Positions 51,268 to 61,187 of a DNA stretch of 64,000 nucleotides are shown here, one piece after another. The number at the start of each line of letters is the position of its first letter. The first letter of the stretch is position 1. The DNA comes from Pseudomonadota bacterium (GTDB lineage: Bacteria; Pseudomonadota; Alphaproteobacteria; Acetobacterales; Acetobacteraceae), in assembly GCA_023424475.1 (NCBI GenBank), contig JAFADX010000005.1, positions 13,619 to 77,618 of the forward strand, read 5' to 3'. Below the pieces are notes generated by a model that made no database searches, was not told the origin of the DNA, and worked only from the letters and a program-made list of their open reading frames with translations. Position numbers and translations under genes: made by a program.

Positions 51268-52538
51268 GGCGGCGCCTGCCAGCCGCCATTGCGCGCGAGC
51301 CGCGACAGCCGGGCCGCCAGCCGGGCGAGCGCCGGCGCGGCCTCCTTCCGCCCCGAGATCACGCCATGCACGGCATCCCAGAACTCGGCCGAGACCTGGT
51401 TGTAACGCCCTCCGGTGACGCCGGAGGGCCGCGCGACGGCGGTCTCGAAGGTCGCGCGCAACCTGCCGAAGAACGGATTGGCCGCGAGCACCGCAGGGTC
51501 GTCGTAGAGGTCGCGGATCGTCGGGTTGAGGCCACCCGCGATGGCGCGGCGCCGCTGCTCGGCGCGCGAGGTCAGGTAGAGCACCAGCCGCGCCGCTTCC
51601 TCCGGATGCCGCGCATGGCGCGAGACGGCGAGCTGCTCGCCGCCGAGCGTCGCCGCGTGCCGGCCGCCCTCCCCCTCGCCGCGCGGCAGCAGGGCGACGC
51701 CGACCCTGCCGCGCACCGGGCTGTCCGGCGCGTTCAGCAGCGGCCATGCATAGGGCCAGTTGCGCATGAAGACGGCGCGGCCCGGCTGGAACACCGCGCG
51801 CGCCTCCTCCTCGGCGTAGTTGAGCACGCCCATCGGCGCGATGGTCCCGACCCAGCCCGCCGCCTCGGCGAGCGCGGCGGCGGCGCGGGGATTGTCGATG
51901 GTGATGCGGCCATCGGGCGCGACGATGGTGCCGCCGCCGTGGCTCGCCACCCATTCGAGGCCGTTGACCGTCAACCCCTCATAGGCGCGGCCCTGGAAGA
52001 CGAAGCCCCACATGCGGCGCTCGCCGGCCGCGCGCTCGCCCAGCATGACGATGCGCGCGGTCTCCGCGAGGTCGCGCCAGGTCTCGGGCACGGGCCGATG
52101 GTATTTCTCCAGGAGATCGCGCCGATAGTAGAGCACCCCCGCACTGGTGAACCACGGCATGGCGACGAGCCGGCCGCCCACCGTGTCGTTGGCGATGGCC
52201 GCCGGGAAATGGGCCGCACGCGTCGCCGTGTCGGTGAAGGGCATGAGGTCGAGCAGATGCGCGGCGAGGATGCCCGGCCAGACCACGTCGATCTGCATCA
52301 CGTCGATGTCCGGCGCCCGCGCGGCGAGCAGTTGCTGATAGAGCGCGAGCCGCTCGCTGGCGCCGGCGGGCGTCGAGACCAGCGAGACCTCGTTGCCCGT
52401 GTCGCGCGCCCAGGCTTCCGCCCCCTCGCGGCAGAGCCGCGCCTCGATGCCGACCGCGCCGCAGGAGAGCGTGATCGTGACCCCCGCCGCCGTGCGGATC
52501 AGCAGCGCGAGGAATGCCGCCGCGAGAATCGCGCGCAT
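51264..52538 (-). CDS. Sugar ABC transporter binding protein (ThuE/MalE-like, family 1)
   Basis: 424 residues with signal peptide [16 protein letters not shown]. Family motifs are [40 protein letters not shown] and the characteristic [19 protein letters not shown] (about residue 130) of trehalose/maltose-type receptors. First gene of a three-gene importer without an ATPase. Trehalose, maltose or sucrose is the likely ligand class; exact sugar unknown. Confidence 0.9.
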   Translation of the reverse strand: MRAILAAAFLALLIRTAAGVTITLSCGAVGIEARLCREGAEAWARDTGNEVSLVSTPAGASERLALYQQLLAARAPDIDVMQIDVVWPGILAAHLLDLMPFTDTATRAAHFPAAIANDTVGGRLVAMPWFTSAGVLYYRRDLLEKYHRPVPETWRDLAETARIVMLGERAAGERRMWGFVFQGRAYEGLTVNGLEWVASHGGGTIVAPDGRITIDNPRAAAALAEAAGWVGTIAPMGVLNYAEEEARAVFQPGRAVFMRNWPYAWPLLNAPDSPVRGRVGVALLPRGEGEGGRHAATLGGEQLAVSRHARHPEEAARLVLYLTSRAEQRRRAIAGGLNPTIRDLYDDPAVLAANPFFGRLRATFETAVARPSGVTGGRYNQVSAEFWDAVHGVISGRKEAAPALARLAARLSRLARNGGWQAPP

Positions 52539-52620
52539 CGCTTCCTCCCGTCCCGGTTTCCACGCGCGATCCTAACATCAGGCCCGGGCCGCAGGCGCGG
52601 CGCGGGCGCGGAACGATCCT

Positions 52621-53112
52621 TCAGGCCCTCGCCGCGCGCCGGGCGAAGGCCAGCGCCAGCGCACCGAGGCCGAGACCATAGAGGAGATTCATCGCCGCCA
52701 TGGACAGAGGCAGGCCCTGGACCAGGTAGGTCGCCGCGTCGCAGGGCTTGTTCGGCGCCGGCGCCAGGCTGCGCATCATCTCGTCGATCGACATGGTCCC
52801 GGCGGGGACCGCGGGCGCCGCGCAGCCCGGCAGGGGCGACGGCCACCAGCCCTGCTCCACGCCGGCATGCAGGGCGGCGATCGCGGCCGATACCAGGGCC
52901 GCGACCCCCGCCAGCGCCACCAGCGCCGCCCGCGCCCGCCCCGGCAGCACGGTGCCGAGCGCGGCCAGCCCCGCCGCGACCCAATAGGGCCATCGCTGCC
53001 ACAGGCAGAGCTCGCAGGGGGCGAGCCCCCACCAGGTCTCGCTGCCAAGGGCGAAGAGCGGCGCCGCGGCCGCGAGCACGGCGATCAGGAGGGCGGGTCC
53101 CATGCCCCCCAT
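52621..53112 (-). CDS. Disulfide bond formation protein DsbB family
   Basis: 163 residues with four membrane helices (AVLAAAAPLFALGSE and AALVALAGVAALVSAAIA among them). The first redox pair is CELC (about residue 33), and the second-loop cysteines lie in PGCAAP and NKPCD. DsbB re-oxidises DsbA with quinone. Either ATG at 53112 or at 53103 may be the start. It is divergent from the glutathione transferase. Confidence 0.85.
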   Translation of the reverse strand: MGGMGPALLIAVLAAAAPLFALGSETWWGLAPCELCLWQRWPYWVAAGLAALGTVLPGRARAALVALAGVAALVSAAIAALHAGVEQGWWPSPLPGCAAPAVPAGTMSIDEMMRSLAPAPNKPCDAATYLVQGLPLSMAAMNLLYGLGLGALALAFARRAARA

Positions 53113-53192
53113 GTCGCGCGCCGGCGGCGGCGGCGCAACTGGACCGCCGCAGACGGCGCGCCTAGCCTGCCCCGGCACGGAGGAGGATCGCG

Positions 53193-53819
53193 ATGCTCAA
53201 GCTGTGGGGCCGGGCGAGTTCGAGCAACGTCATGAAGGTCCTCTGGACCCTGGACGAGCTGGGCCTGCCCTATGAACGCATCGATGCCGGCGGCGCCTTC
53301 GGCAGGACGCGGGATCCCGAATACCGCGCCATGAATCCCATGGGCCTCGTCCCGACCCTCCAGGAGGAGGACGGCTGGGCGCTGTGGGAGAGCAACGCCA
53401 TCGCCCGCTACCTCTGCAACACCCACGCCCCGGGCGGCGCGCTCTACCCGGCCGAGCCGCGCGCCCGGGCGAAGGTCGAGACCTGGATGGACTGGACCCT
53501 CGGCCATGTCACCGCGCCGATGGTCACCATCTTCTTCACCCACGTCCGGCTGCCCGAGCCGCAGCGCGACTGGAAGGCCGAGGCCAGGGCGCGCGAGGAG
53601 TCCGGGCGGCTGTGGAAGATCGTCGATGCGACGGTCGCCAGGACGCGGTTCCTGTGCGGTGACGAGCTGACGCTCGCCGACATCGCGCTCGGCTGCTGGG
53701 TGCATCGCTGGCATGCATTGCCGATCGAACGGCCCGACCTGCCGCATCTCTCGGCGTATTACGAGGCGCTGAAGACACGGGCGGGCTTCGTGAATCACGT
53801 GGCGCTGCCGCTCGAATAG
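53193..53819 (+). CDS. Glutathione S-transferase family protein
   Basis: 208 residues. Thioredoxin-like N-terminal domain ([20 protein letters not shown]) with the glutathione-contact ESNAIARYL (about residue 68), then the helical C-domain with [11 protein letters not shown]. Substrate unknown. Upstream DNA is shared with dsbB (divergent). Confidence 0.9.
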   Translation: MLKLWGRASSSNVMKVLWTLDELGLPYERIDAGGAFGRTRDPEYRAMNPMGLVPTLQEEDGWALWESNAIARYLCNTHAPGGALYPAEPRARAKVETWMDWTLGHVTAPMVTIFFTHVRLPEPQRDWKAEARAREESGRLWKIVDATVARTRFLCGDELTLADIALGCWVHRWHALPIERPDLPHLSAYYEALKTRAGFVNHVALPLE

Positions 53820-54100
53820 GCGGACCGGCGGGTCGCCGCGCCCGCCCCGCCCGCTCCCGGGCGACGGATTGACAGCCCGGTGGCGCACCGCCGGCCCGCC
53901 CGGGCCGCGGCAGCGGGCGGTTCCGCGGATGCTTGGCGGTACGCAGCGGCGGACCCGGATCGGTCCTGCCCCCGCGCCGCCATCCTCGGGGCATGGCCTC
54001 TCGGTATCAAGATGTTGCAACGCAGCAATTTGGCTTGACGGCGGACGAGAAACTCTTCAGTTTCCGCATCGAAAACCGTCGAGTTTCCAAAGGCCCTCCC
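53820..54100. promoter_or_regulatory. Upstream region of the RND efflux operon with inverted repeats
   Basis: 281 bp before the adaptor gene. A perfect inverted repeat GAAACTCTTCAGTTTC lies at 54049-54064 and a looser one (gaaaaccgtcgagtttc) at 54071-54087, plus a TTGC...GCAA pair at 54015-54028. TTGACG at 54035-54040 could be a -35 element. These are likely TetR-operator candidates for the regulator encoded at the operon's end. Inference only. Confidence 0.45.
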
Positions 54101-55309
54101 ATGCTGGATCCAGCCGCCCTCCGGGCGACGCGCCGCTCCTCGGTGCTCGCCGTCGTCCTGGCGACCCTTCCCCTGCTCTCGGCCTGCGACGAGACGCCCG
54201 CCGCCGCGCATGCCCAGGGGGCCGCGGCGCCCCGGCCCGCCGATGTCACGGTCGTCACCCTGCGCCGCCAGGCCGCCCCGGTCAGCACCGTGCTGCCCGG
54301 CCGCACCAGCGCCTTCCGCGTCGCCGAAGTGCGGCCCCAGGTCGGCGGCGTGCTGCGCGAGCGGCTCTTCACCGAAGGCCAGGAAGTCGCCGCCGGCGAA
54401 CCGCTGTTCCGGATCGACCCGGCGCCTTACCAGGCCGCACTCGAAACGGCCGAGGCTGCCCTCGCCCGCGCCAAGGCCACCGCCGACCAGGCCGAGACCA
54501 CGGTCAACCGCTACCGCCCCCTGGTGCGGGCCCGCGCCGTCAGCCAGCAGGATTTCGATGCGGCAGAGGCCGCCCTGCGCCAGGCCCAGGCGGATGTCGC
54601 CTCGGCCCAGGCGGCGGTCGACACGGCCCGGATCAACCTCGGCTACACCGTGGTGAACTCGCCGATCGCGGGCCGCACCGGCCGCGCCTCGGTGACGGTC
54701 GGCGCGCTGGTCACGGCGAACCAGGCCAATGCGCTCGTCACCGTCACCCAGCTCAATCCGATCTACGTGGACCTGACGCAGCCGAGCGCCGCGCTGCTGC
54801 GCCAGCGCCGCGACGTCGCCGAAGGGGTGCTGAGGCGCGATTCGAACGACCGCGCCAGCGCGTCGCTCATCCTCGAGGACGGCAGCGAATATCCCCATCC
54901 CGGCGAGATCCAGTTCTCCGAGGTGATCGTCGACCAGGGCACCGGCTCGGTCACGCTGCGCGCGGTCTTCCCCAATCCGGACGGGCTGCTGATGCCCGGC
55001 ATGTTCGTCCGCGCCCGGGTGGAGGAAGGCGTGATCGACCGCGCCCTGCTCGTGCCGCAGCAGGCGGTGCTGCGGACCCCGCGCGGCGAGCCCATGGCCT
55101 ATGTCGTCAATGCCGAGGGCGTCATCGAGCAGCGCATCCTGCGCACCAGCCGCGCCATCGGCACCGACTGGCTGGTCTCCGAGGGCCTCAGCCCCGGCGA
55201 CCGCGTGGTGACGGAAGGCGTGCTGCGCATCCGCCCCGGCGCCAGGGTCAACGCCACCGAGGCCGGGCCCCGGACGGCCGCGGCCGCCCCCGCCCGCACC
55301 GGCGGCTGA
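54101..55309 (+). CDS. RND efflux periplasmic adaptor (AcrA/MexA family)
   Basis: 402 residues, a lipoprotein (signal [14 protein letters not shown], cysteine about residue 28). It bridges the inner-membrane pump and the outer-membrane channel. Lipoyl/hairpin parts: [20 protein letters not shown] and the coiled-coil hairpin around [20 protein letters not shown]; then a beta-barrel ending [19 protein letters not shown] at 54101 gives the lipoprotein signal. First gene of the operon, 15 nt before the pump gene. Confidence 0.93.
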   Translation: MLDPAALRATRRSSVLAVVLATLPLLSACDETPAAAHAQGAAAPRPADVTVVTLRRQAAPVSTVLPGRTSAFRVAEVRPQVGGVLRERLFTEGQEVAAGEPLFRIDPAPYQAALETAEAALARAKATADQAETTVNRYRPLVRARAVSQQDFDAAEAALRQAQADVASAQAAVDTARINLGYTVVNSPIAGRTGRASVTVGALVTANQANALVTVTQLNPIYVDLTQPSAALLRQRRDVAEGVLRRDSNDRASASLILEDGSEYPHPGEIQFSEVIVDQGTGSVTLRAVFPNPDGLLMPGMFVRARVEEGVIDRALLVPQQAVLRTPRGEPMAYVVNAEGVIEQRILRTSRAIGTDWLVSEGLSPGDRVVTEGVLRIRPGARVNATEAGPRTAAAAPARTGG

Positions 55310-55324
55310 TCCAGGCATCGCCCC

Positions 55325-58300
55325 ATGGCCCGCTTCTTCATCGACCGCCCGGTCTTCGCCTGGGTGATCGCCATCGCGATCATGCTCGCGGGGCTGCTCT
55401 CCCTGCGCGGCCTGCCGGTCGCGCAATATCCCTCCATCGCGCCGCCGGCGATCTCGATCCAGGTCTCCTATCCCGGCGCCTCGGCCGAGACGGTGCAATC
55501 CACCGTGGTGCAGGTGATCGAGCAGCAGCTCAGCGGCATCGACAACCTGCTCTACTTCTCCTCGAACGCGGCGAAGGACGGCAGCGCCACCATCACCCTC
55601 ACCTTCGCGCAGGGCACCAACCCCGACACGGCGCAGGTGCAGGTGCAGAACAAGGTGCAGCTCGCGGTGCCGCGCCTGCCGCAGACCGTGCAGCAGCAGG
55701 GCATCCGCGTCGCCAAGGCGACCAGCAACTTCCTGATGGTGGTGGGCTTCGTATCGACCGACGGGGGGATGAGCAACTTCGACATCTCCGACTTCGTCGT
55801 CACCAACATCCAGGACCCGATCAGCCGCACGCCGGGCGTCGGCGACTACCAGGTCTTCGGCGCGCAGTATGCGATGCGCATCTGGCTCGACCCGGCGAAG
55901 CTGGTGAACTACGGGCTGACGCCGGGCGACGTCGCGACCGCCATCCGCGCCCAGAACGTGCAGGTGGCGAGCGGCGAGATGGGCGCGCTGCCCGCGGTGC
56001 AGGGCCAGCAGCTCAACGCCACGGTGATCGGCCCCTCCTACCTGACCTCGCCCGAGGCCTTCGGCTCCATCCTGCTGCGGGTGCGGACCGACGGCTCCCA
56101 GGTCCGGCTCAGGGACGTCGCGCGGGTCGAGATCGGCGCCGAGAGCTACGCCATCAGCGCGCTCTACAACGGCCAGCCGGCGGCGGGCATCGGCATCAAG
56201 CTCGCCTCGGGCGCCAATGCGCTCGACACCGCGACGGCGGTGCGCGCGACCATCGACAGCCTGCGCCCGCTGCTGCCGCAGGGCGTCGAGGTCATCTATC
56301 CCTACGACACGACGCCCTTCGTGCGCCTGTCGATCGAAAGCGTGGTGCACACGCTGTTCGAGGCGGTGGTGCTGGTCTTCTTCGTCATGCTGCTGTTCCT
56401 GCAGAACTTCCGCGCGACGCTGATCCCGACCATCGCCGTGCCGGTCGTGCTGCTCGGCACCTTCGCGGTGCTGTCGATCGCGGGCTTCACCATCAACACG
56501 CTGACCATGTTCGGCATGGTGCTGGCCATCGGCCTGCTGGTGGACGACGCCATCGTGGTGGTCGAGAACGTCGAGCGCGTGATGGCCGAGGAGCACCTCG
56601 CGCCGTTGGACGCCACGCGCAAGTCGATGGACCAGATCACCGGCGCGCTGGTCGGCATCGGCCTGGTGCTCGCCGCGGTGTTCCTGCCCATGGCCTTCTT
56701 CGGCGGATCGACCGGCGTCATCTACCGCCAGTTCTCCATCACCATCGCGACGGCGATGGGCCTTTCGGTCTTCACCGCGATCTTCTTCACCCCGGCGCTC
56801 TGCGCCACGATCCTGAAGCCGCACAAGCCCGGCCAGACGGAAAAGGGCTTCGCCGGCTGGTTCAACCGCGGCTTCGGGCGGCTGACGCGGGGCTACACCC
56901 GCTTCGTCACCGGCAGCCTGCGGCGCCCGGTGCGGATGCTGCTGGTCTATGGCGCGCTGCTCGGCGCGCTCGCCTTCGGCTTCATGCGCCTGCCCGGCGG
57001 CTTCCTGCCGGACGAGGACCAGGGCATCGCCTTCGTGCAGGTCGTCGCCCCGCCCGGCGCGACGGCCAGCCGCACCCAGGCCGCGCTCGACGAGCTGACG
57101 GCCTATCTGCGGGAGGAGGAGCACGACACCGTCGCCTCGGTCTTCACGCTGAACGGCTTCAACTTCAGCGGCCGCGGCCAGAATGCCGGCATGGCCTTCG
57201 TGCGCCTGCGCGACTGGGAGGACCGCGGAACCGCCGCGCAGCGCGTCCAGGCGCTGACCGGGCGGATCATGGCCCGCTTCGGCGGCTATCGCGACGCCAT
57301 GATCTTCGCCTTCGCGCCCCCCGCCATCACCGAGCTCGGCAACGCCACGGGCTTCACCTTCCAGCTCCTCGACCAGGGCGGGCGCGGCCATGCCGCGCTG
57401 ATGGAGGCGCGCAACCAGCTGCTCGGCCTCGCCGCGCAGAGTCCCATCCTCATGGCGGTGCGCCCCAACGGCCTGGACGACGAGGCGCAGTTCCGCCTCG
57501 TCATCGACTGGGAACGGGCGAGCGCGCTCGGCCTGACGGTGAACGACATCAACACCACCCTCGCCACCGCCTGGGGCGCCACCTACGTCAACGACTTCAT
57601 GGACCGCGGGCGGGTGAAGCGCGTCTATCTCCAGGGCGATGCGGAGTCGCGCATGCTGCCGGGCGACCTCGACCGCTGGTTCGTGCGCAACGCGGCGGGG
57701 CAGATGGTGCCCTTCTCCGCCTTCGGGCGCACGGAATGGGTCCATGGCTCGCCGCGCCTCGAGCGTTTCAACGGCATCCCGTCCCGCGAGATCGCCGGCG
57801 CCCCGGCGCCCGGCCACACCTCGGGCGAGGCCATGGCCGAGATGCAGCGGCTGATGCGGCAACTCCCGCCCGGCTTCGGTTCCGCCTGGTCCGGCCTTTC
57901 CTACGAGGAACGGCAATCCTCCGGCCAGGCGCCGGCGCTCTACGCCATCTCGCTGCTGGTGGTCTTCCTCTGCCTCGCCGCGCTGTACGAGAGCTGGTCG
58001 ATCCCAGCCTCGGTGATGATGGTGGTGCCGCTCGGCGTGCTCGGCGCGGTCGCCGCCTCGCTCGCACGCGGGCTGTCGAACGACATCTACTTCCAGGTCG
58101 GCCTGCTGACGACCATCGGCCTGTCGGCGAAGAACGCCATCCTGATCGTCGAATTCGCCAAGGAGAACTTCGACCGCGGCATGGGGCTGGTCGAGGCCGC
58201 GACGGATGCCGCGCGCCAGCGGCTGCGCCCGATCGTCATGACCTCGCTCGCCTTCGGCCTCGGCGTGGTGCCGCTCGCCGTCGCCTCCGGCGCGGGCGCG

Positions 58301-58477
58301 GGCGGGCAGAACGCGATCGGGATCGGGGTGCTGGGCGGCGTCGCGGCGGGCACGCTGCTCGCCATCGGCTTCGTGCCGATCTTCTTCCTGGTGGTGCTGC
58401 GCCTGTTCCGCACGCGGCGCCGGGCCGCGCCCCACGCGCCGGCGCCGCCGGCCGTCCTGCCGCAGGCGGGGGAGTGA
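55325..58477 (+). CDS. RND multidrug efflux transporter (AcrB/MexB, HAE1 family)
   Basis: 1050 residues, full length. Twelve transmembrane segments with two large periplasmic loops. The proton relay aspartates are in [17 protein letters not shown] (about residue 405) and the lysine in [16 protein letters not shown] (about residue 938). The first residues [17 protein letters not shown] are HAE1-typical. It exports hydrophobic and amphiphilic drugs with the adaptor and the OprM-like channel; specificity is unknown. Confidence 0.95.
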   Translation: MARFFIDRPVFAWVIAIAIMLAGLLSLRGLPVAQYPSIAPPAISIQVSYPGASAETVQSTVVQVIEQQLSGIDNLLYFSSNAAKDGSATITLTFAQGTNPDTAQVQVQNKVQLAVPRLPQTVQQQGIRVAKATSNFLMVVGFVSTDGGMSNFDISDFVVTNIQDPISRTPGVGDYQVFGAQYAMRIWLDPAKLVNYGLTPGDVATAIRAQNVQVASGEMGALPAVQGQQLNATVIGPSYLTSPEAFGSILLRVRTDGSQVRLRDVARVEIGAESYAISALYNGQPAAGIGIKLASGANALDTATAVRATIDSLRPLLPQGVEVIYPYDTTPFVRLSIESVVHTLFEAVVLVFFVMLLFLQNFRATLIPTIAVPVVLLGTFAVLSIAGFTINTLTMFGMVLAIGLLVDDAIVVVENVERVMAEEHLAPLDATRKSMDQITGALVGIGLVLAAVFLPMAFFGGSTGVIYRQFSITIATAMGLSVFTAIFFTPALCATILKPHKPGQTEKGFAGWFNRGFGRLTRGYTRFVTGSLRRPVRMLLVYGALLGALAFGFMRLPGGFLPDEDQGIAFVQVVAPPGATASRTQAALDELTAYLREEEHDTVASVFTLNGFNFSGRGQNAGMAFVRLRDWEDRGTAAQRVQALTGRIMARFGGYRDAMIFAFAPPAITELGNATGFTFQLLDQGGRGHAALMEARNQLLGLAAQSPILMAVRPNGLDDEAQFRLVIDWERASALGLTVNDINTTLATAWGATYVNDFMDRGRVKRVYLQGDAESRMLPGDLDRWFVRNAAGQMVPFSAFGRTEWVHGSPRLERFNGIPSREIAGAPAPGHTSGEAMAEMQRLMRQLPPGFGSAWSGLSYEERQSSGQAPALYAISLLVVFLCLAALYESWSIPASVMMVVPLGVLGAVAASLARGLSNDIYFQVGLLTTIGLSAKNAILIVEFAKENFDRGMGLVEAATDAARQRLRPIVMTSLAFGLGVVPLAVASGAGAGGQNAIGIGVLGGVAAGTLLAIGFVPIFFLVVLRLFRTRRRAAPHAPAPPAVLPQAGE

Positions 58478-58482
58478 CGTCC

Positions 58483-59967
58483 ATGACCCGGCTCCCCGCC
58501 CTGTCCTTCGCCGCCCTGCTGATGGCCAGCTGCAGCCTGATCCCCGACCGGCCGGCGACAAACCCTTCCGTCGCCGCGGCCTGGCCGGAGGGCCCGGCCT
58601 ATCGCAGCACCGCCGGCACCACGCCGATCCCGCCCGACCCGGCGCGGGAAGCCGACGCCATCGGCTGGCGCGACGTCTTCACGGACGCCCGCCTGCAGCA
58701 GGCGATCGAGACGGCGCTCGCGAACAACCGGGACCTGCGCATCGCCGTGCAGAACGTCGCGCTGGCCGAGGCGCAGTACCGCGTCCAGCGCGGCGAACTC
58801 TTCCCCGAACTCGGCGCCAGCGGATCCTACGACGCCTCGCGCACGCCCCTGCCCGTCGCCAACAGCGCCGCGCCGACCGACGCCACGGCCGGTGTCACGC
58901 GGCGCATCTGGGGTGCGGGCGTCGGCATCAGCTCCTACGAGATCGACCTGTTCGGGCGGGTGCGCAGCCTCAGCGCGGCGGCCTTCCAGCGCTACCTCGG
59001 CTTTGCCGAGACGCGGCGCGCGGCGCAGATCGGCCTGATCGGCCAGGTCGCCGAGGCCTGGCTGACCATCGCTGCGGCCGAGGAAGCCCTCACGCTGACC
59101 CGCCAGACCCTCGCGAACCAGCAGGAGGCCTTCGCCATCACGCGCGCCGCCTATCAGGGCGGCACGGCGACCGAACTCGCACTGCGCCAGGCGCAGACCT
59201 CGGTCGAGACGGCGCGCGCCAGCCTCGAACGCTACACGCGGGCCAAGGCGCAGGCGATGAATGCGCTCGCCCTGCTGCTCGGCACGCCGGTGCCGCAGGA
59301 CATGCTGCCCGATTCGCTCTCCTCCCTGCGCCGGCCGGTCTCGGACGTGCCGGCGGGCGTCTCCTCCACCATCCTGCTGCGCCGGCCGGACGTGCTCGCC
59401 GCCGAGCGCAACCTCACGGCCGCCAATGCCGAGGTCGGCGCGGCCCGCGCCGCCTTCTTCCCCTCCATCACCCTGACGGCGAGCGCGGGGACGGCGAGCG
59501 CCTCGCTGTCCAACCTGTTCGGCGCGGGCAGCGGCACCTGGACCTTCGCCCCCCAGATCAACCTGCCGATCTTCACCGGCGGGACGCTGCAAGGCAGCCT
59601 GGATGCGGCGAGGATCCGCACCGACATCCAGGTCGCGACCTATGAGCGCACGGTCCAGTCGGCCTTCCGCGAGGTCGCGGACGCCCTCGCCGCGCGCGGC
59701 ACCTTCGACCGCCAGATCGCGGCGCAGCGGGCGCTGGTGCGCTCCTACCGGGATGCCTACCGCCTGGCGCTGATGCGGTTCCGCAGCGGGCTGGACAACT
59801 ACCAGGCCTCGCTCGACGCCCAGCGGCAGCTCTTCACCGCCCAGCAGGACCTCATCGCGCAGGAATTGCTTCGCCAGCAGAACCGCGTTTCCCTGTATCG
59901 TGCCCTCGGGGGCGGATGGGAGGAACGGAGCGGGCCGATGGCGCAAGCCGGCGCAACCGGGCGATGA
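58483..59967 (+). CDS. RND efflux outer-membrane lipoprotein (OprM/NodT family)
   Basis: 494 residues. Lipobox LLMASC at residue 16 marks an outer-membrane lipoprotein. Two OEP repeats follow; [20 protein letters not shown] (about residue 300) and the end segment [19 protein letters not shown] are family-typical. The ATG at 58483 is 5 nt after the pump stop. It completes the tripartite pump. Confidence 0.94.
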   Translation: MTRLPALSFAALLMASCSLIPDRPATNPSVAAAWPEGPAYRSTAGTTPIPPDPAREADAIGWRDVFTDARLQQAIETALANNRDLRIAVQNVALAEAQYRVQRGELFPELGASGSYDASRTPLPVANSAAPTDATAGVTRRIWGAGVGISSYEIDLFGRVRSLSAAAFQRYLGFAETRRAAQIGLIGQVAEAWLTIAAAEEALTLTRQTLANQQEAFAITRAAYQGGTATELALRQAQTSVETARASLERYTRAKAQAMNALALLLGTPVPQDMLPDSLSSLRRPVSDVPAGVSSTILLRRPDVLAAERNLTAANAEVGAARAAFFPSITLTASAGTASASLSNLFGAGSGTWTFAPQINLPIFTGGTLQGSLDAARIRTDIQVATYERTVQSAFREVADALAARGTFDRQIAAQRALVRSYRDAYRLALMRFRSGLDNYQASLDAQRQLFTAQQDLIAQELLRQQNRVSLYRALGGGWEERSGPMAQAGATGR

Positions 59968-60602
59968 ACGCGACGACGGAAGCCCCGCCGCGACGGCGGC
60001 TCTGCGAGGCGGACCGGGTCCGCCTGCTGCGCGAGGCCGCCGAGGCGGTCTTCCTGCGCGACGGCTACACCGCTGCGCACATGGACGACGTGGCCCAGCT
60101 CGCCGGGATGTCCAAGCGCACCCTCTACCAGCTCTTCCCGTCCAAGGCCGCGCTGTTCGAGGCGGTGATGCAGGACGGCCTCTGCCCCATCGCCATGGAC
60201 ACGGCCCTGGAAAGCGAGCCCGACCTCGCCGCCGCGCTGGGCGGGATGCTGGTCGCCCTGACGCGCCACCTGTTCGAGCCGCGGCAGGTCGCGATCTTCC
60301 GCATCGTCATCGCCGAGGTGAACCGCGCCCCGGAACTCGCCGACGCCTTTCACCAGGCAGGCCCCGGCAAGGGGGCCAATGCCCTGGAGCGCCGCCTGGC
60401 GGCGGAGATGGCCGAAGGCCGGCTCTGCCTGACCGACCCGCGCGAGGCGGCGCGGATGCTGTTCGGCATGGCGATCGGGGCCTCGCACATGTTCCTGCTG
60501 CTGGGCCTGCAGGGGCCGCCCACCGAGGCCGAGATGCACCGCCGGGCGGCGGAGGCCGTGCGGGTCTTCCTGTCGGGGAGCAGGCGCGCCGCGGCAGGGT
60601 GA
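59964..60602 (+). CDS. TetR-family regulator of the RND efflux operon
   Basis: 212 residues. N-terminal HTH ([20 protein letters not shown], then [20 protein letters not shown]). The C-terminal ligand pocket is variable (TetR_C type). ATG at 59964 overlaps the stop of the channel gene, making it the fourth gene of the same transcript. Feedback control of its own operon is a reasonable inference. Confidence 0.9.
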   Translation: MNATTEAPPRRRLCEADRVRLLREAAEAVFLRDGYTAAHMDDVAQLAGMSKRTLYQLFPSKAALFEAVMQDGLCPIAMDTALESEPDLAAALGGMLVALTRHLFEPRQVAIFRIVIAEVNRAPELADAFHQAGPGKGANALERRLAAEMAEGRLCLTDPREAARMLFGMAIGASHMFLLLGLQGPPTEAEMHRRAAEAVRVFLSGSRRAAAG

Positions 60603-60634
60603 GGCGGCACCCGGCCGCCGGCGGACAGGACGCC

Positions 60635-60650
60635 CCGGCCACGAGGCCGG
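60635..60650 (+). terminator. Hairpin after the RND-tetR operon
   Basis: Perfect 6-bp stem ccggcc / ggccgg with an acga loop, 33 bp after the TetR stop. No T tract. Confidence 0.35.
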
Positions 60651-60752
60651 CCGCAGCGACCCGGAGGCGCCCGGCGACGCCGATCCTCGCCTCCGGATCC
60701 CCGTCATCCCCCAAGGATCCGCACACGGCGGGCCCATTGCCAGAATTCAATT

Positions 60753-60771
60753 GCGAATGACTCTCAATATC
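60753..60771 (+). promoter_or_regulatory. Candidate Fur box before hemP
   Basis: gcgaatgactctcaatatc matches the Fur consensus at 13 of 19 positions, with AATGA and a TC-A-TATC right half. The AT-rich island stands out in the G/C-rich context. It sits about 100-190 bp before the hemP start options and supports iron control of the hemin operon. Confidence 0.5.
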
Positions 60772-60939
60772 GATATCAGATTCCCGGCAAGGGCAACCCG
60801 GCGCAACGCGCCGGTGCGCCCAAGCGCCCCGCCCCCAGCCGTTCGACCCGAGGTTTGCCGGATCCATGAACCCATGCCCGCCGATGAGCTGCCAGGCCCG
60901 AAGGGCCGCCGCCCCGCCCAGCCGAACCGCACGCCGCCC

Positions 60940-61098
60940 ATGGACGTGAACGCCCCGCCCGACCGCCGGGCCGCCGAGCCGCGCGTCCTGCGCAGCGAGG
61001 ACCTCCTGCTCGGCACGCGGGAGGTTACGATCCTGCATGGCGGCGAGGCCTATCGCCTCCGACTGACGAGCAACGAGAAGCTCATCCTCACGAAATAG
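60940..61098 (+). CDS. hemP: Hemin uptake protein HemP
   Basis: 52 residues from ATG 60940; an ATG at 60874 in the same frame would give 74 residues. The diagnostic C-terminus RVLRSEDLLLGTREVTILHG, then YRLRLTSNEKLILTK, is the HemP signature. HemP is a small cytosolic protein encoded in heme uptake loci and needed for expression of the heme receptor in some bacteria. It is the first gene of the operon with the receptor and tonB. Confidence 0.85.
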   Translation: MDVNAPPDRRAAEPRVLRSEDLLLGTREVTILHGGEAYRLRLTSNEKLILTK

Positions 61099-61187
61099 CC
61101 CAACCCACAGACCGCTCAGCCAGCCAGCCGCGGACGCCGTCCGCACGCGAGCCAGCCAGGCGCCGTCCTCCAGCACCGGGACAGCCC

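Larger units (their letters stand above)
60603..60939. other. Promoter region of the hemin-uptake operon
   Basis: 337 bp without a gene apart from the possible N-terminal extension of hemP. It contains the hairpin at 60635-60650, the Fur-like box at 60753 and an AT-rich stretch near 60765-60780. Confidence 0.5.

Noticed and set aside
53795..58561. A nearly 1,600-codon open frame antisense to the efflux operon
   Set aside because: Its composition is a low-complexity R/H/E/A-rich mirror of the adaptor and pump genes, with no protein family pattern. Long antisense frames are expected at ~70% G+C.
53869..59967. A 2,000-codon plus-strand frame covering the RND genes
   Set aside because: Only its last quarter coincides with the OprM-like gene; the rest is out of frame with the adaptor and pump and is arginine/alanine-rich noise.
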